DNA of 64,000 nucleotides from Stutzerimonas xanthomarina DSM 18231 (GCF_900129835.1 NZ_FQXA01000005.1:310001-374000), one strand, 5' to 3'; positions 47,006-57,161 are shown, counted from the first letter of the stretch. Program-made: numbers and translations. The notes: generated from the sequence alone by a model not told the origin.

Positions 47006-48015
47006 GAAGACTTGCTCCGCCGGCTGAGCTGCAGCAGTGCCAACGGCCAGACACTGCGTGCGACCCATAGCCAGCTGAGCAGCAGCGCGGCGGCCAGCGG
47101 CCAAACATACAGTGCAGTGGCGACGCGTGCCTGAGCCGGCTGTTGGGCGGCCGGTTCGAGCTCGTCGAGTGTGGCACCGACCGCTTCCAGCTCGTCATTG
47201 GTGCGTGCTCGGAAATACTCGCCGCCGGTTTCATGGGCAATCGCGCGCAGGGTCGTTTCGTCCAGATCGCCGCCGGGGTTGAAACCGAACCGGCGAAGCA
47301 TGCTGTCACCCGCTTCGGCACCGATGCCAATGGTATGCACCTTGACGCCTGCGGCTGCAGCGAGGCGAGCCGCAAGCAAGGGGTCGACTTCGCCACCGTT
47401 GTTCGCGCCGTCGGTGATCAGCACCAGTACGCGACTTTTGGCTGGGCGTTCGCGCAGACGCTTGACGGCCAAGCCAATGGCGTCGCCGAGGGCCGTGTTG
47501 TTCCCGGCGATGCCGATCACGGCTTCATTTAGCCAGGTGCGTACCGTTTGACGGTCGAAAGTCAGCGGCGCCTGCAGGTAGGCCTTGCTGCCGAACAGGA
47601 TCAGCCCGACGCGGTCGCCGCGCCGCCCGGATATGAAGTCACCGAGCAAGTGCTTGACCAGCTCCAACCGGCTGACCTCTTCGCCTTGCCATTGCATGTC
47701 TGGATAGTCCATGGAACCGGACACATCGACCGCCAGCAACAGGTCGCGACCGTTGGTGGGGAGCGGCAACGGTTCGCCGAGCCATTGCGGGCGGGCGGCC
47801 GCGAGCAGCAGCAGACACCAGATGAACAGATAGGGCAGCTGTTGCCGCCAGGCTGGCAGGGCAATCGAGGCGCGGCGGCCAGCCAGCGTTTCCAACTCGG
47901 CCAGAAAGCCAACCTTCAATGCCGCGTCGCCGCTTTCTGATACCGGTAAGATCCAGCGCAATAGCCAGGGCAGCGGCAACAGTAGCCAGACCCACGGCCA
48001 GGCCAGCTCAAACAT
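47002..48015 (-). CDS. VWA domain membrane protein BatA-like
   Basis: This 337-aa protein has helices near 5-23 and 60-74, a VWA domain (about 90-290) with an intact metal-ion site, D97-V-S-G-S in LLLAVDVSGSM, plus the later Thr/Asp loop (VLVLITDGANNGGEVDP), and a C-terminal helix (about 307-327). The intact DxSxS contrasts with the degenerate site in the next gene. It overlaps DUF4381 by 8 bp and the VWA-TPR gene by 4 bp. Confidence 0.9.
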   Translation of the reverse strand: MFELAWPWVWLLLPLPWLLRWILPVSESGDAALKVGFLAELETLAGRRASIALPAWRQQLPYLFIWCLLLLAAARPQWLGEPLPLPTNGRDLLLAVDVSGSMDYPDMQWQGEEVSRLELVKHLLGDFISGRRGDRVGLILFGSKAYLQAPLTFDRQTVRTWLNEAVIGIAGNNTALGDAIGLAVKRLRERPAKSRVLVLITDGANNGGEVDPLLAARLAAAAGVKVHTIGIGAEAGDSMLRRFGFNPGGDLDETTLRAIAHETGGEYFRARTNDELEAVGATLDELEPAAQQPAQARVATALYVWPLAAALLLSWLWVARSVWPLALLQLSRRSKSS

Positions 48016-48508
48016 GTTTGCGGATCCAGATCTGTACGGACTGTTCGAGGCCCTGAATGGCCTTGTCGTCCAAGCGGCACTCGGCGCGGTAGGCGCCTTC
48101 GACCAACACCATCCAGCGCGTCAATCCCGCAGCCGGACACCGGTTGTCGAGAAACGCCAGCCAGGCACGCCCGCTCAACGTATGCGGATGATCGTCGGGA
48201 TAGCGTATTCGACACAGGCGTTTGAGTAACGCGTTGAGTTGCTGCAGCCAGTGGCTGGCGGGTTGGCCATCGTAAGGCTTGTTCAGTTGCGCGAGTTCCA
48301 GCAGTGCCGCTTGGCGCTGCGGGTCAAGCGGCTGCTCATCCCGGGTGGTATCACCTCGCTCCCACCGTTTGAGTTGTTTCCAGGGCCGCAGCTTGTGCAG
48401 CAGAACGAGGCTGAGCAGCATGGCGGCGAGAAACCACCAGCCAGCCGCCAACGGCCACCAACTAACGGCCGCTGGGGTGATCAGAGGTTCAAGCTCGAGG
48501 GCGTTCAT
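48008..48508 (-). CDS. DUF4381 family membrane protein
   Basis: This 166-aa protein has one N-terminal helix (WWPLAAGWWFLAAMLLSLVL, about 17-36) after LEPLITPAAVS, followed by a soluble helical domain with the DUF4381 features ALLELAQLNKPYDGQPASHW and LNALLKRLCRIRYP. The family occurs almost only between DUF58 and VWA genes in MoxR operons. It overlaps both neighbours (ATGA with DUF58). The function is unknown, presumably part of the same membrane complex. Confidence 0.82.
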   Translation of the reverse strand: MNALELEPLITPAAVSWWPLAAGWWFLAAMLLSLVLLHKLRPWKQLKRWERGDTTRDEQPLDPQRQAALLELAQLNKPYDGQPASHWLQQLNALLKRLCRIRYPDDHPHTLSGRAWLAFLDNRCPAAGLTRWMVLVEGAYRAECRLDDKAIQGLEQSVQIWIRKHV

Positions 48509-49476
48509 CGTGAGGCGCCCTGGTGCTGCCCGATGAGGTGCTCGCGCATTTGCTCCACCAGCTCGCGCTGTGTAGTCAGCGGCATTAATGGCAGGCGCAA
48601 ACGATCAGCCAGGCGCTTCCAGCGCGCACTTCGAGCTTCGCCTTGCTGCCGGTAGGCTTGCCGCAGCGCGGTATCATGGGTGTCCAGTTCCAGCCGTGCG
48701 CCGAACTGCGCAAAACGCAACAGTCCGGCGGCCGGTAGCGCATGGTCGAGCGGATCACAGACCGGGATCAGCAACAGATCGACGTGACGCGCGAGCAAGC
48801 TCATCTGCTGCTCTGCGGCATCGCCCAGAGCGCGTTCATCACAGATGATGACCGCAAGGCTACCCGGTCGCAGCACTTCGCGCGCGCGTCTGAGGGCCAG
48901 GCCAAAGGCCTCGGAGTCATCCGGCTGGTCGGCTTGCAACTCGGCATTGGCGCGGGCCAGGCGATCCAGCAGCTGCAGCAGGCTCTGCTTGCTGCGCCGG
49001 GGTTTGATTTCCTGCTGGTCGCCGTGCCCGAACACCAGGCCGCCGACGCGGTCGTTGTGGCTGAGCGCGGCCCAACCCACCAGGCTGGCGGCTTGGGCAA
49101 CCACCACCGATTTGAAAGCCCGCGCGCTGCCCAAGAACAACCGTGGGCTCTGTTCGACGAGCAAATAGATGGGCCGTTCGCGTTCTTCATGGAACAGCTT
49201 GGTATGCGGCTCCTGAGTGCGGGCAGTGACTCGCCAATCGATGGTGCGGACGTCGTCACCGGCTTGGTAGATGCGCACCTGATCGAAATCCACCCCCCGT
49301 CCACGCAGCTTCGAATGGTGCAGACCGACCAACTGGCTGCGCCGATGCGGGCTGGAAAACAAGGGCACTTCGCGGACCCGATGACGCATGTCGATCAGCT
49401 CGGCGAGGCTCACTCGGACGCCATCGCCGGGCCCTGCATGCGCCGAGCTGTCGTCGGCGGGCCGCAACGGTTGCAT
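48505..49476 (-). CDS. DUF58 family protein
   Basis: This 323-aa protein has the DUF58 core GVDFDQVRIYQAGDDVRTID and WRVTARTQEPHTKLFHEERE followed by RPIYLLVEQSPRLFLGSARA, resembling a VWA-like fold with an EQSPR in place of the metal motif. It has no membrane helices. The gene overlaps moxR by one base and DUF4381 by four. DUF58 proteins are invariable MoxR partners. Confidence 0.88.
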   Translation of the reverse strand: MQPLRPADDSSAHAGPGDGVRVSLAELIDMRHRVREVPLFSSPHRRSQLVGLHHSKLRGRGVDFDQVRIYQAGDDVRTIDWRVTARTQEPHTKLFHEERERPIYLLVEQSPRLFLGSARAFKSVVVAQAASLVGWAALSHNDRVGGLVFGHGDQQEIKPRRSKQSLLQLLDRLARANAELQADQPDDSEAFGLALRRAREVLRPGSLAVIICDERALGDAAEQQMSLLARHVDLLLIPVCDPLDHALPAAGLLRFAQFGARLELDTHDTALRQAYRQQGEARSARWKRLADRLRLPLMPLTTQRELVEQMREHLIGQHQGASR

Positions 49477-50435
49477 CAGGCCACCGCGACCACGTCGAGG
49501 ATGCGCTGCAGGACGCGGTCTTGATCGATACCCGCGGCTTCTGCTTCGAACGAGAGGATCAAACGGTGGCGCAGCACATCGAACAGCACCGCCTGAATGT
49601 CTTCAGGGCTGACGAAATCCCGGCCCGCCAGCCAGGCATGGGCGCGGGCACAGCGATCGAGCGAGATCGAGCCGCGCGGGCTGGAGCCATAAGCAATCCA
49701 ACCTGCCAACTCTGCGTCGAACTTGGCGGGCGTGCGCGTCGCCATGACCAGCTGCACCAGGTATTCCTCCACCGCGTCGGCCATGTACAGGCCAAGGATT
49801 TCCTTGCGCGCGGCGAAGATCGCCTGCTGAGAAACTCGATGTTCGGGTGCGGTTTCGCCATTGATCGCTTCACCGCGCGCCTGTTGCAGGATGCGTCGTT
49901 CCACCGACGCGTCGGGAAAGCCCAGCTTCACGTGCAGCAGGAAACGATCGAGCTGCGCTTCGGGGAGCGGGTAGGTGCCCTCCTGCTCGATGGGATTTTG
50001 TGTAGCCATCACCAGAAAGAGCGGCGACAGATCGTAGGTGCTGCGACCTACGCTGACCTGCCGCTCAGCCATGGCTTCGAGCAGCGCTGACTGCACCTTT
50101 GCTGGCGCTCGGTTGATCTCATCGGCCAGCACCAGATTGTGAAAGATCGGCCCTTGCTGAAACACGAAGCTGCCGGTTTCCGGTCGATAGATTTCAGTTC
50201 CGGTAATGTCGGCGGGCAGCAGGTCGGGCGTGAATTGGATGCGATGAAATTCCGCTTCGAGGCCGCCGGCAAGCTCCTTGATCGCCCGCGTTTTAGCTAA
50301 TCCCGGGGCGCCTTCGACGAGCAGGTGACCGTCAGCGAGCAAAGCGATCAGCAGGCGCTCGATCAGCCGTTCCTGGCCGAGAATCTGAGTTGAAAGAAAG
50401 TGTCGCAGCGCGACTATGGCTTCACGGTGGTCCAT
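49476..50435 (-). CDS. MoxR-family AAA+ ATPase
   Basis: This 319-aa ATPase has Walker A GAPGLAKT (42-49, K48), Walker B LVLADEINRAPAKVQSALLE, sensor 1 LFLVMATQNPIEQEGTYPLP, and the arginine-containing C-terminal lid (GSSPRGSISLDRCARAHAWL). MoxR proteins act as chaperones that assemble or activate partners, often metal-binding VWA proteins. It leads the six-gene operon moxR-DUF58-DUF4381-batA-VWA/TPR-batD; every junction overlaps, implying a fixed stoichiometry. Confidence 0.93.
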   Translation of the reverse strand: MDHREAIVALRHFLSTQILGQERLIERLLIALLADGHLLVEGAPGLAKTRAIKELAGGLEAEFHRIQFTPDLLPADITGTEIYRPETGSFVFQQGPIFHNLVLADEINRAPAKVQSALLEAMAERQVSVGRSTYDLSPLFLVMATQNPIEQEGTYPLPEAQLDRFLLHVKLGFPDASVERRILQQARGEAINGETAPEHRVSQQAIFAARKEILGLYMADAVEEYLVQLVMATRTPAKFDAELAGWIAYGSSPRGSISLDRCARAHAWLAGRDFVSPEDIQAVLFDVLRHRLILSFEAEAAGIDQDRVLQRILDVVAVA

Positions 50436-50755
50436 CGCTGAGCTCTTCTGCAGGGGCGTGTCGGGGCGGGCGCTCGACCAGCACGACTTTAATCCATTTA
50501 CCGAGAGGCAGGCTATGCGCGGCTCGGCAAGTTCGTCACGCGGAGGAGCGGATGTTCCGTGCCGACCGATGCCAAGCTCTGTTCGTCATGTGGCTGAATT
50601 AAATGTGACTGCTCGGTGACTGGCGTCGCCAGACAAAGGAGACCTGAATGGGTGCATTCCCGGTCCGCTGAACTAGTGTTGAACTTACAGGTTGCGTTGC
50701 CGGTCAGGTCCCGCGACTGCCTTAGTCGAATTCTAAGCCCGAATGGAGCGAAAAA
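50436..50755. other. Intergenic region between moxR and gdhB
   Basis: This 320-bp region separates divergent genes and must hold both promoters. The only coding hint is a 7-codon frame (50648-50671, MGAFPVR) with a strong AAAGGAG ribosome site, which could be a leader peptide or chance. No terminator or clear protein-binding site was recognised. Confidence 0.4.
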
Positions 50756-53700
50756 ATGGCGTTCTTTACAGCTGCCAGCAAAGCCGACTTTCAGCAACAA
50801 CTGAACGTGGCCCTGGCACAGCATGTCGACGAGAAACTCCTGCCACAAGTGGGACTCTTCGCCGAACAGTTTTTCGGAATCGTCGCATTGCCCGAGCTGA
50901 CTCAGCGACGTATGACCGACCTGGTTGGCTCGACGCTGGCCAGTTGGCGCTTGTTGGAGCGCTTCGATCCAAGCAGTCCGGTCGTTCAGGTGTTCAATCC
51001 TGATTATGAAAAGCACGGGTGGCAGTCGACCCACAGTGTGGTCGAGGTGCTGCACCCGGATATGCCGTTTCTGGTCGACTCGGTGCGTATGGAGCTGACC
51101 CGTCGTGGCTATGCAATCCATACCCTGCAGAACAGCGTGTTGCAGGTCCGCCGGGAAGATGATGGCAGCCTGATCGAATTGCTGCCCAAGGGTAGCTCAG
51201 GCGAAGGCAGCCAAGCCGAGTCGCTGATATTTGTCGAAATTGATCGCTGCGCCAGCACGGCAGCCTTGCACGAACTGGAGCAATCGCTACTCGGCGTTCT
51301 GGCTGACGTACGCCTGACCGTCAGCGATTTCCCGGCGATGAAAGCGAAAGCCGAAGAACATCACGCGCGCCTGGCCATGTTGCAACCTGAGGACCACGCC
51401 CAACTCGCTGAAAGCATGGACTTCGTGCGCTGGCTGGCCGACGACCATTTCACCTTCCTGGGGTATGAGGAATTCACGGTTGTCGAGCAGGGCGAGGGCG
51501 GCCGCATCATTTATGACGAGGCCTCGCTGTTGGGCCTGTCGCGTAACCTGCGCACCGGCCTTGAAGCGGACGATCAACTGATCATGCCACCGGCCCTGGC
51601 CTATCTGCGTGAGCCGCTGCTGCTGTCGTTCGCCAAGGCGGCTACCCCGAGCCGGGTACACCGACCGGCATATCCGGATTTCGTCTCCATTCGCGAATTC
51701 GATGAGCAAGGGCGGGTCTCGCGGGAATGTCGCTTCCTCGGGCTCTTCACGTCCTCGGTCTATACGCAGAGCGTGCGTCGTATCCCCTACATTCGCAACA
51801 AAGTCGCGGAGGTCATCCAGCGTTCGCAGTTCGATGATTCGGCGCATCTGGCCAAGGAGCTGACGCAGGTCCTCGAAGTGCTGCCGCGTGATGAGCTGTT
51901 CCAGATGACGCTCGACCAGTTGTTCAACACGGCCATCGCCATCGTGCAAATCCAGGAACGCAACAAGCTGCGTCTGTTCCTGCGTATCGATCCGTACGGG
52001 CGCTTCTGCTATTGCCTGGCCTATGTGCCCCGCGACAGTTATTCAACCGAAACCCGCCTGCGCATCCAGCAGGTGCTAGTGGATCGACTGGAAGCAAGCG
52101 GCTGTGAGTTCTCAACCTACTTCTCCGAATCGGTGCTGATCCGCGTGCAGTTCCTGCTGCGTCTGGACCCGAGCAAACAGGTGCAATTCGATCCCATCCA
52201 GTTGGAGAACGAAGTGGTCCAGGCCTGCCGCACCTGGCAGGACGACTACTCGAGTGTGGTCATCGAGCGTTTCGGCGAAGCTCAGGGCACCGGGATACTG
52301 GCTGATTTTCCGAAAGGCTTCCCTGCTGGATACCGTGAGCGCTTTGCGCCGCACTCGGCTGCCGTGGATATGCAACACGTGCTCAGTCTCAGCGAACAGC
52401 GACCGCTGGTGATGAGCTTCTACCAGCCGATCACAGCGGTGGAAAACCGCCTTCACTGCAAGCTTTACCACCTCAATACGCCGCTGCCGTTGTCCGACAT
52501 GCTGCCGATTCTGGAGAACCTGGGGCTGCGAGTACTGGGCGAGTTCCCGTTTCACCTGCGGCGCAAGGATGGCCGCGGGTACTGGATCCACGATTTTGCG
52601 TTCACCTACGCTGAAGGGCTCGAGATCGATCTGATGGAGATCAACGAGCCGCTACAGGATGCGTTTATCGCGATCAATAACGGTCAGGCGGAAAACGATG
52701 CGTTCAACCGGCTGGTCCTGACCGCAGGGCTGACCTGGCGCGAGGTTGCGTTGTTGCGCGCCTATGGTCGCTATCTGAAGCAGATCCGCATGGGCTTCGA
52801 CCTGGGCTACATCGCCAGCGCTTTGCTCAACCACACCGACATCGCACGTGAGCTGGTGCGGCTGTTCAAGATGCGCTTCTACCTGGCGCGCAAACTCGGC
52901 GAAGAAGATCTTGCCGACAAGCAGGCGCGGCTGGAGCAGGCGATCATCACCGCGCTGGATGACGTGGCGGTGCTCAACGAAGACCGCATCCTGCGGCGCT
53001 ACCTGGCACTGATCAAAGCGACGCTGCGGACGAATTTTTATCAGATGGACGCGGCTGGCAAGCCGAAGAGCTATTTCAGCTTCAAGCTCGATCCGCGGTC
53101 GATTCCCGAAATGCCGCGGCCGGCGCCGAAATTCGAAATCTTTGTTTATTCACCTCGCGTCGAAGGCGTCCATCTGCGTGGCGGCAAGGTCGCACGGGGC
53201 GGCTTGCGCTGGTCTGATCGTGAAGAAGACTACCGCACGGAAGTGCTAGGGCTGGTCAAGGCGCAGCAGGTAAAGAACGCGATCATCGTGCCAGGCGGGG
53301 CCAAGGGTGGTTTCGTTCCGCGTCGTCTGCCCACCAACGGCTCACGCGATGAGGTGTTGGCCGAAGGCATTGCATGCTATCGAATCTTTATCAGCGGCCT
53401 GCTGGACATCACTGACAATCTCAAGGACGGCAACGTCGTACCGCCGGCCAACGTGCTTCGCTACGACGAGGATGATCCCTATCTCGTGGTGGCGGCCGAC
53501 AAAGGCACTGCAACCTTTTCCGACATCGCCAACGGCATCGCGGCAGAGTATGACTTCTGGCTAGGCGACGCCTTCGCATCCGGTGGCTCCGCCGGCTACG
53601 ACCACAAGAAGATGGGGATCACAGCCAAGGGCGCCTGGGTCTCGGTGCAGCGGCACTTCCGCGAGCGTGGCATCGATGTGCAACGCGACAACGTCAGCGT

Positions 53701-55603
53701 GATTGGCATTGGAGACATGGCTGGCGATGTGTTCGGCAACGGCTTGCTGATGTCCGAAACCTTGCAGCTGGTAGCCGCTTTCAACCATCTGCATATCTTC
53801 ATTGATCCCGACCCGGACGCCGCGCGCAGCTTTGTCGAGCGTCAGCGTCTGTTCAATCTGCCGCGCTCATCCTGGACTGATTACGATGTTTCGCTGATCT
53901 CTGCGGGAGGGGGCGTCTTTCCCCGTTCTGCCAAGCGCATCGCGATCACGCCACAGATGAAGGCACGGTTCGAGATTGAGGCCGATCAGTTGACCCCGGC
54001 CGAGCTGATCCACGCGTTGCTCAAGGCACCGGTTGATCTGCTCTGGAACGGCGGCATCGGTACCTATGTGAAGAGCGCCGCGGAAAGCCATGCGGACGTC
54101 GGCGACAAGGCCAATGACATTCTGCGAGTCAACGGCAACGAGTTGCGCGCCAGGGTTATCGGCGAAGGCGGAAACCTGGGCGTTACTCAGTTGGGGCGCG
54201 TCGAGTATTGCTTGCATGGCGGCGCGGCTAACACGGACTTTATCGACAACGCCGGCGGGGTGAACTGCTCCGACCATGAGGTCAACATCAAGATTCTGCT
54301 GAACGAGATCGTCGGCGCGGGAGATATGACCGGCAAGCAGCGTGACCAGTTGCTGTTCGAGATGACCGATGCCGTGGCCGAACTGGTGCTGCACGACAAC
54401 TACAAGCAGACCCAGGCGCTGTCGCAGGCTGAGCATCGTGCCCTTGCTGGCGGTAGTGAGTACAAGCGACTGATCAGTTCTCTCGAAGCGAAAGGTTCGC
54501 TGGATCGTGCGCTTGAGTTCCTGCCTGGCGATGAAGCGCTGGCTGAGCGCGCAAACCTGGGCAAGGGTTTGACGCGTTCTGAACTCTCAGTGCTGATCTC
54601 ATACAGCAAGATCGAGCTGAAGGAGGCACTGCTGCAATCTCGCGTGCCGGACGATGCCTATCTGGCGCGCGAAATGGAAAGCGCATTCCCGCAGTTGCTG
54701 GCCGAGCAGTATCGCCCGGCCATGCTGCAGCACCGTCTCAAACGCGAGATTGTTAGTACTCAGATCGCAAACGACCTGATCAATAACATGGGTATCACGT
54801 TCGTTCAGCGCCTCAGAGAAGCTACCGGGCTGAGCGCTGCCAACGTGGCCGGCGCTTACGTGATCGTGCGGGATATTTTCCATCTGCCACATTGGTTCCG
54901 CCAAATCGAGGCGCTCGATTACAAGGTCCCGTCCGAACTACAGCTCAACCTCATGGACGAACTGATGCGACTGGGCCGACGAGCGACCCGCTGGTTCCTG
55001 CGCAATCGCCGCAATGAGCTGGACGCAGCGCGCGATGTCGGGCACTTCGGACCGCGTGTCGCCGCGCTCGGGTTGAAACTCGACGCGCTGTTACAGGGCG
55101 GAACACGCGAGCTTTGGCAGGCGCGTTATGAGCGCTATACCGAGGCAGGGGTTCCTGAATTGCTGGCTCGAATGGTGGCAGGTACCAACCATCTGTATAC
55201 GCTGCTGCCGATACTGGAGGCTGCTGATGAAACCGGGCAGCCACCCGCTGACGTCGCAGCGGCCTACTTCGCTGTGGGCGGCGCGCTGGAGTTGCCCTGG
55301 TATCTGCAACAGGTCACCGGCTTGCCGGTGGAAAACAACTGGCAGGCGCTGGCTCGGGAAAGCTTCCGCGATGATCTGGACAGTCAGCAGCGCGCCATTA
55401 CGGTGTCGGTGTTGCAGATGAGCGATGCGCCTGAAGATCTCGATGCTCGCGTTCTGCTATGGCTGGAGCAGCGGGAATATCAGGTCGAGCGTTGGCGGCA
55501 AATGCTGGTTGAGCTGCGCAGTGCCAGCAATGTGGATTACGCCATGTACGCCGTTGCCGGTCGCGAGCTGCAAGACCTCGCGTTGGAAAGCGCCAGACGC
55601 TAG
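50756..55603 (+). CDS. gdhB: NAD-specific glutamate dehydrogenase, 180-kDa class
   Basis: This large-type GDH converts glutamate to 2-oxoglutarate and ammonia with NAD+, mainly in amino-acid catabolism. It has 1615 aa. A long N-terminal region (about 1-750) has ACT-like regulatory segments (HPDMPFLVDSVRMELTRRGY). The catalytic core (about 800-1240) contains GGKVARGGLRWSDREEDYRT and IIVPGGAKGGFV with the catalytic Lys, and GIGDMAGDVFGNGLLMS for NAD binding. A helical C-terminal domain follows. The ATG at 50756 comes after GGAGCG. It is a single gene with a terminator. Confidence 0.96.
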   Translation: MAFFTAASKADFQQQLNVALAQHVDEKLLPQVGLFAEQFFGIVALPELTQRRMTDLVGSTLASWRLLERFDPSSPVVQVFNPDYEKHGWQSTHSVVEVLHPDMPFLVDSVRMELTRRGYAIHTLQNSVLQVRREDDGSLIELLPKGSSGEGSQAESLIFVEIDRCASTAALHELEQSLLGVLADVRLTVSDFPAMKAKAEEHHARLAMLQPEDHAQLAESMDFVRWLADDHFTFLGYEEFTVVEQGEGGRIIYDEASLLGLSRNLRTGLEADDQLIMPPALAYLREPLLLSFAKAATPSRVHRPAYPDFVSIREFDEQGRVSRECRFLGLFTSSVYTQSVRRIPYIRNKVAEVIQRSQFDDSAHLAKELTQVLEVLPRDELFQMTLDQLFNTAIAIVQIQERNKLRLFLRIDPYGRFCYCLAYVPRDSYSTETRLRIQQVLVDRLEASGCEFSTYFSESVLIRVQFLLRLDPSKQVQFDPIQLENEVVQACRTWQDDYSSVVIERFGEAQGTGILADFPKGFPAGYRERFAPHSAAVDMQHVLSLSEQRPLVMSFYQPITAVENRLHCKLYHLNTPLPLSDMLPILENLGLRVLGEFPFHLRRKDGRGYWIHDFAFTYAEGLEIDLMEINEPLQDAFIAINNGQAENDAFNRLVLTAGLTWREVALLRAYGRYLKQIRMGFDLGYIASALLNHTDIARELVRLFKMRFYLARKLGEEDLADKQARLEQAIITALDDVAVLNEDRILRRYLALIKATLRTNFYQMDAAGKPKSYFSFKLDPRSIPEMPRPAPKFEIFVYSPRVEGVHLRGGKVARGGLRWSDREEDYRTEVLGLVKAQQVKNAIIVPGGAKGGFVPRRLPTNGSRDEVLAEGIACYRIFISGLLDITDNLKDGNVVPPANVLRYDEDDPYLVVAADKGTATFSDIANGIAAEYDFWLGDAFASGGSAGYDHKKMGITAKGAWVSVQRHFRERGIDVQRDNVSVIGIGDMAGDVFGNGLLMSETLQLVAAFNHLHIFIDPDPDAARSFVERQRLFNLPRSSWTDYDVSLISAGGGVFPRSAKRIAITPQMKARFEIEADQLTPAELIHALLKAPVDLLWNGGIGTYVKSAAESHADVGDKANDILRVNGNELRARVIGEGGNLGVTQLGRVEYCLHGGAANTDFIDNAGGVNCSDHEVNIKILLNEIVGAGDMTGKQRDQLLFEMTDAVAELVLHDNYKQTQALSQAEHRALAGGSEYKRLISSLEAKGSLDRALEFLPGDEALAERANLGKGLTRSELSVLISYSKIELKEALLQSRVPDDAYLAREMESAFPQLLAEQYRPAMLQHRLKREIVSTQIANDLINNMGITFVQRLREATGLSAANVAGAYVIVRDIFHLPHWFRQIEALDYKVPSELQLNLMDELMRLGRRATRWFLRNRRNELDAARDVGHFGPRVAALGLKLDALLQGGTRELWQARYERYTEAGVPELLARMVAGTNHLYTLLPILEAADETGQPPADVAAAYFAVGGALELPWYLQQVTGLPVENNWQALARESFRDDLDSQQRAITVSVLQMSDAPEDLDARVLLWLEQREYQVERWRQMLVELRSASNVDYAMYAVAGRELQDLALESARR

Positions 55604-55647
55604 TTGTGGTATGCCGCTGGGTTTCCTGGCGGCTGTTACCTGAAATG

Positions 55648-55676
55648 AAACGCCGATGCCTCTGCATCGGCGTTTT
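55648..55676 (+). terminator. Terminator after gdhB
   Basis: AAACGCCGATGC pairs with GCATCGGCGTTT over a 4-5-base loop, followed by a short T run. It lies 45 bp after the gdhB stop and may also serve the converging gene. Confidence 0.85.
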
Positions 55677-55742
55677 GCGTCAATTGCAGGCGGTGCTGGC
55701 CGGAGAGGATGCTGATGATCTTCGTGGCAGTGGCTTTTCTAA

Positions 55743-56681
55743 TCAGTCGGCTTGTATGGCCCGGTTGCCGAGGCGAAACCGAGTGATCTGTGGCAGGTCG
55801 CGCAGGTAGCGAACCATATCCGGAGCGCCGGCGAGCTTGAGCCCTTGTCCCAGAGCATTCGCCGCGGGCTGCCGCTTGTCCAGCAGCAGCAGCTCGGAGT
55901 TGTTGATGTTGCGCAGGAGCGTCAATCGAGCATAGGCAATCTTCGCCTCGAGCAGCAGCCCCATGAAGGCGCGATCGCTCCAGGCTTGTGCTGGCATCGT
56001 AATGGCGTGGTATTCGTTATCGAGCGCCTGAAGTCCGGCTGCATCGAGCCGGTAATCGGTAAGTTCGCAGGGAAGATTGACCTCTAGCCCCCGCAGCCGT
56101 GCATAGGCGATGGCGCAAGCGAAGGCTTCGGCATGGTGCTCGCCACTCCAGTAGATCCGCTCGCCAAGCCAGCTGGCTTGGCGAAGCTCGATGGGGGCCT
56201 GTGCCAGGAATTCGGGCAATGCAGTGGTAATGGTCCGCAGGAAGTCCTTGTAGCTGATGATGCGTAACTGGCGGCAGGCTGGAGTGGCCGCGAGTGCTTC
56301 GAATGTCGGATAGGTTGCTTCGTCGAGGCTTTGCCCGCCGAGCCCGTCAACCTGTCGTAAATCGAGTGATGGGTAGGCGCTTCGCTCCTGGCGCACAAGC
56401 CGCGTCAGCGCAGCGTGGGCCCTGGCCTTGTCTTCCTGAATCGGACCGGAGAGAGCGCTTCTCGGTAAATCGACGAATCGCTGGAGACAAGGACCATCCT
56501 GCCAGAAGATGCTCGGCGCCGGCTCGGAGAGCGGAGCAAAAGGTAAGCTGATCCGACTGGCGTGCTCGAGAATCTGACGCGGCGATTTGCCGGTCAATCC
56601 AAGGCGTTGGGCAAATCTGACGATTCGGGAATTCACGGGAGGCATCGACTCGGGCAGATCCATCATGGTAGATGAACGCAT
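55743..56681 (-). CDS. Hypothetical protein, DUF6685-like
   Basis: This protein of up to 312 aa has no signal peptide or membrane helix. Recognisable stretches are RQVDGLGGQSLDEATYPTFE, RIISYKDFLRTITTALPEFL and a segment with ERIYWSGEHHAEAFACAIAY, a His-rich motif that could bind metal. As far as I recall this is the DUF6685 family of Pseudomonas and relatives; the function is unknown. Several in-frame ATGs (56681, 56666, 56663, 56645) make the start uncertain. It converges on gdhB. Confidence 0.65.
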   Translation of the reverse strand: MRSSTMMDLPESMPPVNSRIVRFAQRLGLTGKSPRQILEHASRISLPFAPLSEPAPSIFWQDGPCLQRFVDLPRSALSGPIQEDKARAHAALTRLVRQERSAYPSLDLRQVDGLGGQSLDEATYPTFEALAATPACRQLRIISYKDFLRTITTALPEFLAQAPIELRQASWLGERIYWSGEHHAEAFACAIAYARLRGLEVNLPCELTDYRLDAAGLQALDNEYHAITMPAQAWSDRAFMGLLLEAKIAYARLTLLRNINNSELLLLDKRQPAANALGQGLKLAGAPDMVRYLRDLPQITRFRLGNRAIQAD

Positions 56682-56834
56682 AGGGCAACGGCCGAAGTGT
56701 GGCAGAGCCGCTCCGGCTGTGCACCGTATTTGCCGCGCTTATGTTTGTCGAATTCGGTAACGAGCAGCAGTGTTAGGTCACTGCCAGATAGCCGGTATGG
56801 CAAAATCGCTGCGCTGATCAATGAGGAAGCCTCC

Positions 56835-57056
56835 ATGCCAAGCCTCTTGCTGGATATTGCACTGCCCGCCGACAAGTTGTTGGCGGTCTATCAGGGGCGG
56901 GCCAATCGTATCCTGATCAAAAGCCGGGAAGGAACGAGCGTCAGCTTGCCGGCATATCATCTGCGACCCTTTCTGACAGCCGCCGGCGTGTTTGGTTCAT
57001 TCGAGATGGAGTTTGCTCCGGAGGGAAAACTGATCCGGCTGCGCCGGGTCGGCTAG
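56835..57056 (+). CDS. DUF2835 family protein
   Basis: This 73-aa beta-rich protein has the DUF2835 pattern: an N-terminal DIALPADKLLAVYQGRANRI, central SREGTSVSLPAYHLRPFLT, and C-terminal FEMEFAPEGKLIRLRRV. The function is unknown. GAGGAAG lies 6 bases before the ATG at 56835; the longer frame upstream is not conserved in composition. It lies 105 bp before pyrD. Confidence 0.82.
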   Translation: MPSLLLDIALPADKLLAVYQGRANRILIKSREGTSVSLPAYHLRPFLTAAGVFGSFEMEFAPEGKLIRLRRVG

Positions 57057-57119
57057 GCATCTTGCGTCGCGCGATTCGTTCAAGGGCACCTACGTTGCCC
57101 CGCTGCGTGCATGCCCGCC

Positions 57120-57128
57120 TGCTATACT
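57120..57128 (+). promoter_or_regulatory. Extended -10 promoter element of pyrD
   Basis: TGCTATACT is an extended -10 (TGn followed by TATACT) 34 bp upstream of the pyrD ATG. No good -35 is visible, as is usual for this class. The start would be near 57135, giving a short leader. Confidence 0.5.
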
Positions 57129-57161
57129 CTCGCGCCACACTTTCCAGGATCTAGGCTGCGC

